From: Pseudoscleropodium purum
Taxonomy: Eukaryota > Streptophyta > Bryopsida > Hypnales > Brachytheciaceae
Direction: 5' to 3'
DNA length: 64,000 bases
Assembly: GCA_963969395.1 (NCBI GenBank)
Contig: OZ017795.1
Coordinates: 21,433,063-21,497,062 of the forward strand
Below the pieces are notes generated by a model, which was not told where the DNA came from, made no database searches, and saw only the letters and a program-made list of their open reading frames with translations. Positions 47,441 through 59,360 of the stretch are shown in pieces; within the stretch, counting starts at the first letter, position 1; each line of letters opens with the position of its first letter. A program made the translations under genes and the position numbers.

Positions 47441-47713
47441 CAGGGTTGACATGACGTCCGGATGCGGACGCTGTGTCCGCAGCGTCTGCTGACATTCACG
47501 GTCCCGACGGACGCAACGTCCGCCCGTCCGCCCGATTACGGCCGTCCGATCGACATGCGGACTGATGTGGTCCGCATGATCTGGGCGTCCGCTCCGTCCG
47601 TCCGCCCCACCCGTCCGCTTTCCGACGGTGGTTGGGACGCTACGTCCGCCAGCGTCCGTGCGTCCGGGTTACGGATGCTTTTTTCGGGCGGACGTAGAGA
47701 TTCGTCAACCCTG
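47441..47713. mobile_element. GC-rich hAT-type MITE, copy 1, with perfect 8-bp target duplication
   Basis: Ends CAGGGTTGAC...GTCAACCCTG, flanked by AATGTATT at 47433-47440 and 47714-47721. The CAGGG start and 8-bp duplication are hallmarks of hAT elements. The 273-bp interior is dense in CGTCC/GGACG words and can fold extensively, in strong contrast to the AT-rich surroundings. It lies 29 bp past the end of the Tet-like relic. No coding capacity. Confidence 0.9.
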
Positions 47714-47721
47714 AATGTATT

Positions 47722-48386
47722 AGGGAGTCATTCACTTTGAAAATATAATGGTTTACCAATTTATTGCCTAATTCGAATAATGTATGGTTTTTGTTTCAAT
47801 TGTATAAACCTTTCTAATTTGAAAAGGCATTTATTTCTTAAACTTCATATTCTTTTTCCTAAACCTCTTGTATGGCAATTTATTTCTTTAGCTTCCCATT
47901 TCTTTTCCTTTAATGGAAGTGCAATTGACTTTTCAAAAGCTCCCTATTTTTTTCCTAACTTTTCAATTTTTTATTCATCTTTGAATTTTTTTACTCATAC
48001 TTTCTCAATTTTTATCTACTTCTAAATGTTTTCCTGAGCTTCTATAATTTTGTCATGCTTGTATCCTAATCTTGGGGTTTATTTTTAGAAATTTTTTATA
48101 ATTTTTTTGGCTAATATGTAAGATAGTGTTCTATTTTTTGGACCTACCTACATATTCGTGCCTTAATTGTTGCACATGTAGTCTAGGCATAAGTATCTTT
48201 ATACACAAAAACGTAGTAAGATGATACGAATTATCATCCTAGGGAATTCCAGATGTTCTTCTAAACTTCAATATCTAGGTGGTCGTTTTCTCTTCTTTTG
48301 ACTACTCTCTTCCGCTCTTTTTCTAGAATCAACTATTATCCAGATTTTAATTTGGATTCGGTATCACCCGGTTTCCAGTTACGTCT
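47722..48386. other. AT-rich spacer between the two MITEs
   Basis: T-rich text, no gene recognised. Confidence 0.4.
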
Positions 48387-48394
48387 CTCCAAAC

Positions 48395-48721
48395 TAGGGT
48401 TGACAGGACAGTCGGACGTCCGGACGTGGACGCTGTGTCCGCAGCGTCCGCTGACATTCGCGGTCCCGGCGAACACAGCATCCACCGGGACCACCCCGTC
48501 CACCTGTCCCCCCATCTGCCTGTCTGCCCTTCCGCCCCGTCCGCCTGGTTACGGCCGTCCGATCGACACGCGGACTGATGTGGTCCGCATGATTTGGGTG
48601 TCCGCCCTGCCCGTTCGCCTTTCGACGGCGGGAAGGACGCTGCGTCCGTTGGCGTCCGTGAGGACGGACATCTGGGTTACGGACGCTATTTTGGGGCGGA
48701 CGTACTGATTTGTCAACCTTG
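48395..48721. mobile_element. GC-rich hAT-type MITE, copy 2
   Basis: Ends TAGGGTTGACA...TGTCAACCTTG, flanked by ctccaaac (48387-48394) and ttccaaac (48722-48729), 7 of 8 matching. Shares with copy 1 the blocks cgctgtgtccgcagcgtc, cggtccc, ttacggccgtccgatcgac and gactgatgtggtccgcatga. It is 54 bp longer, mainly through extra CCCC/CCGTCC text. The higher divergence of its ends and duplication suggests it inserted earlier than copy 1. Confidence 0.88.
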
Positions 48722-48729
48722 TTCCAAAC

Positions 48730-49620
48730 ACTGATTTTCAATTCCTCTATTTTACCATCAAAGGGTCTAATCTTGATCTTTCAAGGGGTAGGGACTTCAC
48801 CACTATTTCTCTATTCATTACATAGATAAAAACAACCAAACACCCACGTACTCAAGGTGTTATAGCACAAGAAGTAAGTTTTGATCCTCACAACATTTTG
48901 GATGGCCGATCTGGAATGCAGGTCACTCAGAACTACGTTCACTCCTCCTTACTACAATGACAGATCTCAAGCACTTGAAACTTACAAAGGGGTAATCTTT
49001 CTAGGTATAAGATGGATCCCAAGGTTGGTAGACCTTTCAGTGAGTGGGAGTTTCCTTTGACAGTTGCTAATCTCCGCATAGAGTTGTTTCCAATTCTGAA
49101 TCTACACTTACACCACTCTTCACTAAAAATTGGATTACCATTCCAGTAGTTCAAAGGCACCACGCACAGCTCCTTCGTCTCGTATCTAATAGCACTACAA
49201 TAATACTCCCTTAATTTGATCCAGTTATTCAAAATTCGGATTCTTTTTTACCTGTCCTTCTCACATTTCAACACTCCAACAACAAACCAACACAATCAAA
49301 ATACATGATTGGAGCCAGAATGTTCACCAAGTGACTCAAATTCAAGAAGAGAATGAAATACAACAAAATAATTGCTAGGATGGAATGAAAGGGCAACAAA
49401 CTTGCCCGCCCTTAAAAACCAAAACCAAAATCAAAGTCAACACCTAAAAAGCCAAAAAAGCATCTCGGAAATCATAGCAACCAATTAATGAACAACCCTA
49501 GATATCCAAAACGTTCATAGCTCAATTGTCCCTACAAATCCGGAACCCCTAAAACAATCCAGAACATGGGTCCATGTTTGGAAATCCCGTTCTGGAATGA
49601 AAAACCCTACCCCACTACCT
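48730..49620 (-). other. Possible downstream part of the coiled-coil relic
   Basis: Moderate GC. A 97-codon minus frame (49232-48939) has no recognised motif. May belong to the decayed element at 49.6-51.6 kb. Confidence 0.25.
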
Positions 49621-49625
49621 GCTAT

Positions 49626-51602
49626 CTATCTACCCCTCTGTGCCTTCTTCGAGTTGCTCTCGCTTTGACTACTTGAAGTCTTCACCGATGCCTTTACTAG
49701 TGTATTCTTTACTGATAACCAAGTTTGAAGCTTACGTGAAACCTTTGGAGGTGAGTTTTTAGATTTTGTCTCTTCATCGAATTCGGACTTCAACATCTCC
49801 TCTTCTAAATCTTCAATCTCTTGAATTTCCGGATCCTTGACTTGCGGCGACTCACTCAATTCAATCTCAATACGATCTTGCTTGGTATTGACTATTGCAT
49901 ATGGAAAAAATCTTATGGATGAGACTGAGCTGGATTCGTCATTACTCCAATCCATGCATCAAGGTTGCCGCGAATAGCCAACTCGGGTATCATGAACTTT
50001 TCGGCCGGGACTTTTTCAGGTAGTGGGAGACTTTAGACGAAAATTCTTTGTTCAATTGAAACGGGCCTCTCACTTGCCCCTTTCTCTAGCTCTAGTACCA
50101 CTAGTCCTGATAGAGTCTGTACTTAAGTATTTGATGGATCTGCAACTGGAGTGAGGTTAGACTTCAATCCTTCTGATTATGGCTGAATTGGACCACTAGA
50201 AGCTTGCCGAATTGAAGTCTGTCGAATTGGAGTATCCAAAAATATGCTTTTGGGGACTTCTAAAAACCCTTCTAAGTCGATAGCCTATTTCGAGTCCAAG
50301 TATCCTAACAACTTGTGCATATCCTTCAAAACAATTCCCATCCGAACTTCAAAGTCGACCAAGATCTTTACCATCCTTGATCTGGTCATGTGTCCTTCTT
50401 TCTCCAACTAGGTGATGTAGAGGTCAACTTGGATCACCGTATGCTCCGAAACCATGACGAATTCTTTGAGGTTGTAGACGAGTCAAAGAGCCTTCATCTC
50501 CTTCCATCTCACCACATTCAACTCCCCTTCCGTCCACTCGAGTTCGGACTTGAGGCTATCCTTTTCTTCCTCCAACTTTCGGATTTGTTCCTCTTTTTGT
50601 CGAAACTCTTCCAAATTTGGATATTTCCGGATCTCCTCCAAAATTTGGTCCGACTCCACCTTGAGTTCATCCGCAATAAGAAGCATGTGATCCTTTAGGT
50701 TGCCATACATCTATTTGACCTACTACATCTACTGGATTCCAGCTTCAAAAACCTTTAGTTCTTGGAGATGTTCCGGATCTGGAATCGATTCCTCTCGTTC
50801 CAAGGTTAGCGCCTTCCCCCATCCAGCCGGATTTGTAGACTTCCTTCATCTCCAGTCCACTACTTCTTCTTCCTCTTCTAATTGCTCTTCTTCTTTGGAT
50901 TCCTTCTCCTCCTTCTCCAACTCATCTGTAAGTCCGTACTTTAGGATTTCGACTTTGATGTTGTACTCAATCGTCTCCTCAGCACCCAAAACCTCCTTCT
51001 GGTGATAGAAGTGGAATAAATACAGCATGATAGGGTTGTGTTTCGCTCGACCCGCGTACTCTATTAGTTTGCCCCCTACTCCTTGAATCACTCTCCCCCA
51101 ATGGACAATCTGGTCCTCGAAAGCCCTGAAAATGGTATTAGCCACCATGATTGTAACTCGGGTAGGTTTTCCGAATAAAAAATCAGAATTAGAAAATTCA
51201 ATACCCGTCTATGCCTCTCGTTCTTACAGTCACTAATGGCAAAACCCACCTTTAAGTGAGCTTGACTCTGGAACTTTCCGGCTATGTACTTATCTGTTCT
51301 TCCAACTAGTCTGAGTCCATTTTTTTTAAATGAATAGACATCCGCCTAGATGTCTTCCGTCCAAGCTACGGGTCAACCTTTCACTATCAACTTGTACTAG
51401 TTCGGAACTCCGTAAATGAGTTCCTGAATCATCTCCTTGTTCTTCATGCTCCACGGCCTATTTAACAATGCGACACACCCAATATACATGAAGTTCTCCT
51501 CTAATTGAGCTCGGTGAGCCAGATTGGAAGGGATAATCGGACAAACCATCTAGACTACAACTCTAGACTTTTGTGCAGCTTGATCGGTAGCCGCCACTAT
51601 GA
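49626..51602 (-). pseudogene. Decayed coiled-coil, TE-associated protein of unknown family
   Basis: On the minus strand a protein of roughly 650 residues can be read through stops. Start near AATDQAAQKSRVVV, then MVCPIIPSNLAHRAQ, FMYIGCVALLNRPW, VGRTDKYIAGKFQSQAHLKV, MVANTIFRAFEDQIVHWGRV, GGKLIEYAGRAKHNPIMLY, an acidic coil (EKEEKESKEEEQ), a second coil (NLEEFRQKEEQIRKLEEEK) and a basic tail. At least four stops (TAG, TAG, TGA, TAG between 51350 and 51560) would each revert by T-to-C to CAG or CGA. The layout suits a gag-like or mobile-domain protein, but I cannot name the family. Confidence 0.45.
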
Positions 51603-53570
51603 ATCACCAACAATTGATAACCTATTCTGATACTAATCTTTCCATTCTCTTCCTATCTCAGTCGTTAACTCACCACTCTTTCTTTCAGCTATACGTTCAC
51701 AAAGTTCAGTGAGCAGAAAGGGAGAGAAAGAGAAGTGGCAGTGGATTTAAGTACTCGACGCATGATTGACAGTTCCCGGTGGAGAATAGATAGAAGACCG
51801 TTCCCCTAATGGTCTCCTAGTTTCCTAGACCGAAAGTCTAGAACGTAGGTTTTAGGAATCCGATACTTTTCTAGATCCCAGATTCGTATCGGATTTGTTT
51901 CCGTATTGTTACTAACGATTTTAGCAATCCAGAAAGTGATTATTTCTATCATAGTCGTAGTGTAGCGAAAATTTCTAGGAGTTACCAAAAAAATAAAATT
52001 TGCAAGTCTATCTAACCTAATTCCAGACTAATTTATCTGGTTTGAGTTTTTGTGCTCCCACATTATCTTGGGGTTTAACTTTACAAACCCTCTAAAATTT
52101 GGAAAGCTTACCTTTATAATTGTGTCTAAATTTTTTTAACACTTATGTCCTAATCTTGAGGTTTATATTTTGAAACGTTCTATAATTTTTGTGGCTTATT
52201 TTTACAATTGTATCCTATTTTTTTTTTGCCTATATTTATACTTGTATCCTAATTTTGGAGTTTATTTTTTCAAAATCACACTACAATTTTTTTCTATCTT
52301 ATTTCTATAATTGTGTATTATTTTTTTAGCCTACATTCACACTTGTGTCTTAATTTTATTTTAAAAAAAGTTCTATAAGTATTTTGACTTCTACAATAGT
52401 ATCCCATTTTTTAGCCTACATGCATACTTGTGTCCAATCTTGGTATTTACCTTACAAACCTTCTACAAAAATTTTTGTTTACATAGTACCATCATTTTGT
52501 AGCTCTTATTATTTGCTTACCTTCCCATGACCTTATCTTTGGTATTCACTAACTCTCATCTTTGTTTTACTCTTTTTATATCCTCACTATTTCATTTGTC
52601 TAATCTTTTTATATAAATATTGATTCTTTTCCATACCTTTTATTTCATAACCTTTCTATATTCTAAATTTGTTTGTATCCTTATATATTTTTTCCTAAAT
52701 TTTTAAAATTTTTTTTCTGTCCTAAATATTCTTGTTTCCTTATCTTTGTTATCCAAAACCCTTTTTATTTCCTACACTATTCTAAGCCCTAAATCTTTTT
52801 GTTTCCTCATCATTTGGACCCCAAAATCCTTTTAGTTTCTTTACCTTTTTATAAACTAATATTCCTTGTTTGAAACTCATTGAGGAAAGGGAAGCAAGGG
52901 TAAATTTACTTCCATAGGTTGCAAGTAAAAAAAACTGGTCTACACCTTTCTTTGCTAATTTGGGGCCTTTGATTGTAAATATGAATTAAAAATTTGATAA
53001 TTTTATCATGCAAAGGAGATAAAAAAATTCAAAGTTTTCTTTCAAAGACAATCAAGGGGATTAGTTCACTCTAGGCAGAGGACTAGGGGAGGGATAGGAT
53101 TTGTGGAGATAGGTATGAGGTGGAGGGGGCAGGGGTTGTAGGGAGGGATACCAAGTTGAGGGAGGCAGGGATTAATGGGGAGGGAAGTGGGCACTGAGAC
53201 CATGCTCATGCCAACAGGTGTTGGCGGGTGCTAGCGTTTTTATCTTGACGCTTGGCAAAACTAGCTTTGGTAGGTTTGAGCCCCACCATCGCCAATGCTA
53301 GATAACATCATAGGTTTTTTTTTATCGCTTGGTAGGCTCCTTCGTTGTTGTTTTCACTTTTTGACTGTGGGCTCAACTTTGAGGAAGCTGCCACTTTGTC
53401 TTCTCTAACCTGACCTGGTCTGACGTACATCTAGGACTTTAGGCCAAAGTTTTTTTTTATTGTTTTGAGCTGTGAGGATTGTGTCGTACTTGTGTTTGGG
53501 TTGTGTTTAGGATTCATTAGAGGTGTGAGGGGGGGGGGGGTGATTAGGTTTTGAGGGGAAAGTAGAGTTT
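51603..53570. other. Intergenic DNA, T-rich; nothing recognised
   Basis: Includes a T-rich block (52050-52860) with repeated 'ttgtrtcctaattttgg' phrases suggesting degenerate short repeats, and a G-rich block (53080-53260). A run of about 12 G lies at 53529-53540. Confidence 0.4.
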
Positions 53571-53580
53571 ATAGTTCACA

Positions 53581-54512
53581 ATGGAGGAAAAAAATTATTT
53601 GCATTTGCTTCTTACAAACTCTCTATCCATTTTGTTTGGTGCCTCTTCTCCTCAAACCTCCCTTCCTACTTCTTCTGTTCCTACATGTCCACCTCTACAA
53701 GCACCACCGGCACCACTTGTAGATCAACATTGGAGTAATGTTGCCGTGCATTTTTTATTGTTGCAATGCAAAGAGCATGTGGAGGCTCATAATACTGTCA
53801 TAGGGCAATAGTATCAATGGCAACAAATCCACAAGTTCCTCATTGCGCAATTTTTGTAGGAGTCTTTGAGGAAGGTCAAGTCGTTGTCAAACAAGTGGGA
53901 GAAGTTGAGGAGCACGTATTCTAAGATAAAAAAAAACTTTGCAATTAGATGGGCGGTACTGTCAAAGAGAAAGGTGCAAAATTCATTTGGTATGAAAACA
54001 TCAATGAGATCCTAAGCCTCACAGCTAAGGCTAACGGGGTTTCAGAGGAGATGGATCAAGGCATACTAATGCCAAGGACAGGAACCTCGAGTACACTGTT
54101 GGGCTTGACCAAGGAGCACAATGGAGAAGGGTCAGTTTCTCCATTGTAGTCACTTCCAATTTCTACTCCAACTTTCTCTACGAGTACCGACCAAGAGAAT
54201 AATGGAAGCAACCCGCAAACACGTGCTGCAAATTTAGTGGATTGTTGTGGAAAAGGTATAGCCATGAAACCTATTAAAAAGGTCAAGTTTGAGAAGAATT
54301 TGATGGACACTTTGAATTGAATGGTTGATTCCACTATTGAGATTGAGAAGTTGAGGATTGAATACACCTTGTAGATGCACAAAGGGAACCTAGTTGAGCA
54401 TCAAGAAAACGAAAAATTGGAGCTTGAGCTCTTTCAGCTACAATAGGCTAGTGATGAGTGCATGGCAGCTCTTTTTGTTGATGTTGTGAAGAATAATGTG
54501 AAGTAGCTTTGG
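53581..54512 (+). pseudogene. Myb/SANT-like second protein of a PIF/Harbinger element, decayed
   Basis: After a Ser/Pro-rich start (SLPTSSVPTCPPLQAPPAP) comes HWSNVAVHFLLLQCKEHVE, a stop, then SLRKVKSLSNKWEKLRSTY and KIKKNFAIRW, the pattern of the trihelix-like domain carried by Harbinger elements. A charged helical tail follows (EIEKLRIEYTL and HQENEKLELELFQ). Several stops. Such proteins bring the transposase to the nucleus and to the ends. Its partner transposase lies convergently at 55.9-57.0 kb. Confidence 0.6.
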
Positions 54513-55865
54513 TTTTGTGTCATTTTCTTTATACTGTTCTAGGGATTTTTATGTAGGGCTACATGGTATCAACTCATTGCTTTTAAATTGAAGGCTTGTT
54601 TGCTTACCTAATTTTTGTACTTGTTTTTTTTATATTATACATATGTGTATTATCAATGCATTTGTATTACTACTGTAATTGTTTCCATTTAAAAGTGCAT
54701 TCATTTGAAAATTCTATCTTGTATGGATATACTATGGTACTTGATTTTTTATGTGTTTGTACTATGAAAATGGATTTTAAGTCATAAACTAAATTTTGAG
54801 CAATATGTACTGTTTTTATGTGATGAGGTATTGGTAGAGAGAAGGAACTGAAGTATGTAATCTAGGTTATGTTCATGCTTGTGAATTTAGTCTGTTGAAA
54901 TGACCATCTTGATTAAATAATTGCATTTGTGTTCCATCTAAATAAAAAAATCTTCATAAAGCATCTCTTTATCTTGATTATTTTTATTTAGATGGGACAC
55001 AAATGCAGTCAAATAAGAGTTGAAAAATAATACTTGTTTGCAATTACAAATTAGAAAAGTGCACTTTGGACATCTTGGTATTTATTTCGGCCAAATTTTT
55101 GGTTTAGTCAATCAATGTAATTAAATTTGTTTTATATGTCTTGAATTTTTGTTGAATTTCTTTTCAATTTTTAAATGACAAGTGCCATTGGTCATTATTT
55201 GTGACCCTAGATCTTCTATAAACTGCTCTCTTGCAACTTCTAAGGAAAATTGAAATAGAAAAGATATTTATTGGCTATTTCGATTACTAATCGTATTTTT
55301 GTTTAGGGTAATTCCTTGAATGGAGATGTCAGTCTAAATTATTGTTCACTTCCATGACTTGTAGAGTAACTTTTATGAATGAAACTAAACAATTTATGAA
55401 GGAAAATTAATTTCACTATTTTATGTATAGAAAGTTGTGAAAGTAGGTTGATTTAACTATTTAAAGACAATGTCCATTGCCAATTGGTCACATACCTTAT
55501 GCATGGTGGTTTTAGCTTACTAAATTCCATTCAAATTTGAATGAAAAAATTTTATGTAGCAAATTCACTTCAAATATGAATGCAATATAGTGATTCTCAT
55601 CAATGTCATTGCAAAAAATCAAATTGACTAAGAAAAAATAGAAAAGAATATCAAAATTTAATGAAACTTTTTTAGGCCATTTTCATACATTGAGGTTTAG
55701 GAATCACAAATACAACAATAAATAATTCCAGAAAATGGCATTGTAGGTCACAAATTGTAAATGCTCATGTAGTGTTAAATAAAAAGGCATATAAAGATGT
55801 TTTTGTTTTGTTTATTATAAGAAATAAAATTTTATATACTAAGTTTTCTCAAGATTTTGTTCTAG
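54513..55865. other. Spacer inside the PIF/Harbinger relic
   Basis: AT-rich DNA between the two convergent genes. No other gene recognised. Confidence 0.45.
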
Positions 55866-56990
55866 CTAGGATGCAAACAAAATATCTCTCATAGCCTCTC
55901 TTGCCACCTTTGACACCAAACCTTCACACGTAAGTTGTATTCTTCCTACATGAAAATCAACAAAAGGATTGTTTTGAAGTCTAACATCAGCTGATACAAA
56001 TGCCCGTTGCTTGTGTATCTTACAAAAATTGTACAAAACACAACAAGCCAAAGTAACAAGAGCAACTTTTTCAACCGACATATTGAAAGCTTTAAGAATG
56101 TGCCATTGATTCTTTAAAGACCTAAAAGCTTGTTCAATAACAACTCTACTACTATTCACAGAAGAATCAAATCTGCACAAATCTCAAAGGTTTTTAATAA
56201 ACTATGAATTGAATTTGAAAATTTGTGAATACAATTATGTGAGAAAATCATAAACTAAAGAAATGACCATACCTAATTTAATCCACCATAGTTGAATTAC
56301 TTGGTTTAAAATTTTTTTGCAGATGTGGTCTGCTTGGATAAGCTATGTCGCCAATTAGGTATGGCCTTATGTCCATTTCACTCAAGTGGATGACTAGTCT
56401 TCTTAGAATTTGTCTTGTGCTCAATTGAGTAGCAAAGGAAGAAACTAGAAATTGAGTTGCATTGTGTACACTTTTCGGTTGTTGCGCACATACATTCCAA
56501 AACATCCGATTTGAGTCACACACTCCTTCTAAAGCAATGCTATGAAATTTTTCCGATTAAAAAAGTCTTGCGGCATAGGAATATGTTGTTTACTAGGTCA
56601 ACATGTCAAAGGGATGTGGGTGCCATCTATGGCACTTGTTATGTTTGATAAATTAGTGATGTTCCTAAAACTTTCTATGATACCATGTAGCCGATCACTA
56701 TGTGGTGTGTGAATGAATTGAAAAAAGACACCATGTTCTGCAATTTCTAAAGCCCAACATACAATCATGGTATATTTTTGAATAGTTGATTCACCGCATC
56801 CATATAAGTTGTGCATTCTAGCACAACTTATATCATATGCAAGTCAATATAAAATAAGCTTCACTTGCTTTCTAACTAGAATGAATGGTCTCACAAACCT
56901 AATAGCAATGGGACTTAAAAAGAGCGTCAAAAAATCAACTAATGCCTCAAATGTTAAGAAGTCCAGGCAATAAATTTCCAACACCTCATA
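55866..56990 (-). pseudogene. PIF/Harbinger transposase relic (DDE_Tnp_4)
   Basis: Minus-strand pieces in order: FEALVDFLTLFLSPIAIRFV, a stop, MHNLYGCGESTIQKYTMIV, SAIDGTHIPLTC (first Asp), MCDSNRMFWNV (VCD block), IRPYLIGDIAYPSRPHLQ (second Asp), then NSSRVVIEQAFRSLKNQWHI (Glu) and LACCVLYNFCKIH. All three catalytic residues are still present. The last two pieces appear joined by a ~97-bp GT-AG intron (about 56272-56176, AG|GTATGG...GTGCAG|A), which puts VD*I next to RFDSS. Frameshifts and stops disable it. Confidence 0.8.
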
Positions 56991-57720
56991 TCTAGCATTT
57001 GAGGTGATGCATGCCACACGTTCGCTTCAACAACGTTGTGGTGGATGTACTAGCATGGCTCAACCCACCACATGTGAATTGGAAACCGTTGCTTCTAAAC
57101 CATGGCTGCAATAACAAATAAAAAAAAGTCGATTTGGGTGACCTCCCACAATGTCAAGTAGAACAATTGGATGAATGCACAATTGGGTGGCTCACTTTTT
57201 TTGTCATAGGGCTATTCTCAAGAAATACTTTGTATTGCAAGATGAAATAGACAATGTAAACTAATGTTGTTTAGTGTAAAAATTTGTATGTACATAGGAA
57301 ACTTTATTGTGTTGAAGGTTGTGCTTTATTTTTCTAAAATTCATTTGAAATTATAGTAGTTAAGGACTTTTGAAGTTGGAATATGGATTTGTGCAAATAG
57401 GAAAAGTAACCCACATTTTTGGTGTTTTCATGAAGAAACAAAACATATTATTGGAATACCAAATTACTATATGGTGTATTTTAGGTTTAGGGTCCTAGAA
57501 TGCATTTTTTTAGTAGAATCATTTGTAAAAGTGTAGTTATGGACTTTATAAGGGTTTGAATTTGACCTTTTTTTTCCAAAGTACATATGAAGGATAAAAA
57601 AAGGTGTTTTGCCAAATTTGTTTTTGGAGAGAATGAAATCTTCAAGTGGATTTTATGTTGGAATGTTGCAAATTGCAATGTTGTTGCAGAGTTTTCATTT
57701 GTGGGTAGTTAGGATTAGAT
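56991..57720. other. Right flank of the PIF/Harbinger relic
   Basis: I looked for terminal repeats and TTA/TAA duplications matching 53.0-53.6 kb and found none I trust. Confidence 0.3.
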
Positions 57721-57729
57721 GACGTCACC

Positions 57730-59360
57730 TACTCGTTCTAAATTCTATTCGTTAGGCTATTTAGGGTTTGAGGTCGCAAGAAAGACCATCCTACAATGGC
57801 CCTCGTGAGTATTTGGCCTTTGGCGATGGAGTTGTGATTGTAGGTAGGTACAATGTGTGGTCACATCTCCTCCTATGACTACTTCTGGCTATGGAAAATT
57901 AAGTTGTTCTCATATGTGTGCTCAACTTTGGAAGTCTTTTGTTTGTATTACAGATCTCTCTCGGTGTTGCTTGAGATTGCTTATTAATTTTTAGGATTTA
58001 AGGTGTTGTATGTGTGCGATTTAGACCTGTAGTATGTGACTCTCTATATACTTGCCACTCTAGCCAAAAGTTTGACGAGCAAATGCTAGAGCACTTTGAA
58101 CCTCCATTGAAGGATAAAGGTCTTGCTTGCCATAGACTGTAGCTACAAGATTTCGTCGACTTTTTTCAGGATTTTTGTGTCTTCTTCAATCGTTGCGGTC
58201 AAATCAACAACAATGTGGACCACAATATCCCATCTCTTGTTGTCTTGCATATTCTTTGTCAATGAGATCTCCATCCCACTCAAAAGCAACATTTTGACCA
58301 ACAATGCATACTTTTGCTTTAAATAGCTCAAAAGTTGTTTTGCCTCCTCCCCCTCGTTGAGCTATTAACATTGTGTAATCAGTGTCTGCACTGCACCGCA
58401 ACTATTTCAGGTGCAATCGAGAAGAAGGTCTCTCGGATGGAATGTTGAAGGTCGCAATACAAGCATTCTATTATTTGACATGCTTCCTTATTGTCTTTGA
58501 ACATGCTCTAGTTTTCTTTCAAGACGTCACAACGTTGCGTAGAATGCACATTGGAGGTTGGGGCATCGCACTCATTGTCGAGGCCATTCAAATCAAAAGA
58601 TTGAGATGATTTCATATTGGGGTTGGAAGGTGGTGTGTGATCTACACCTTCCACGACCAATGATATGAGAGCTCCTAGGACCCAGGTCCACCGGCCACAT
58701 GCCTTCAAACATTGCCCACTACTTTTTGATCATGGGTCGTTTGAAAGTCAAGGCCACCTTCCTTGTGCCTACCTTCATACGTTTTGCATCGTGGGGTTGA
58801 AAGGGAAAACCGTCATGCGCAAGGCGGATCCAACGATACAAAAAAGAGAAGCGGAAGCCCAAGTCTACGATAGTCTGACGTTGATAAAGGTGGTGGACCA
58901 ATCTTGCGTCTACTAAAACGCTAACGTGCGGTAGATGAAAATGCTGAGGAAGTGAAAGATGGGCATAGTCGGACCGGTGGTAAATCTCATGGTGCTCAAT
59001 TTGTATAGCAAAAGTTGTAGCTCTAAAGTGATGGCATGCATCATGATCCCCTTTAGTACATCTTTGCACTATTGCATGCAACGAGAATGAGGATGAACCA
59101 ATCGGTGGGGATGTAGTTGATTGCATAAAGGGCAAAGAGAGTTCGAGAATTGCCCCTATAGCGTTGAGCCAACACTTTGTCCCAAACCTCGCTTATGATT
59201 ACTTGCAAATTGTATGCACAACACCATGACATGCGTCAGTTAAATCAAGGGTCACTCTTACTCAAAGACGATAGAGACCATGAAGGTCCACAAATCGGAA
59301 AGGAAGGATCTCCACAACAATATATTTTGCAAAAGACACAAACATCCAAAGAGGAGTGTT
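57730..59360 (-). pseudogene. Unidentified coding relic with moderate GC
   Basis: Composition is more gene-like than the surroundings. Minus-strand frames include SEVWDKVLAQRYRGNSRTL, QSFDLNGLDNECDAP and KILKKVDEIL, split by stops and shifts. The arrangement is reminiscent of trihelix-like proteins of transposons, but no diagnostic motif is intact, so I do not assign a function. Confidence 0.3.

Noticed and set aside
47441..48741. GC-rich frames within the MITEs considered as genes
   Set aside because: They fall wholly inside the terminal-repeat-bounded elements, and both strands are open owing to CG-rich composition.
51603..53500. Possible Harbinger left terminal repeat matching 57.9 kb ('gctcaactttg')
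   Set aside because: The match is short and in direct rather than inverted orientation, so it cannot be a terminal inverted repeat.
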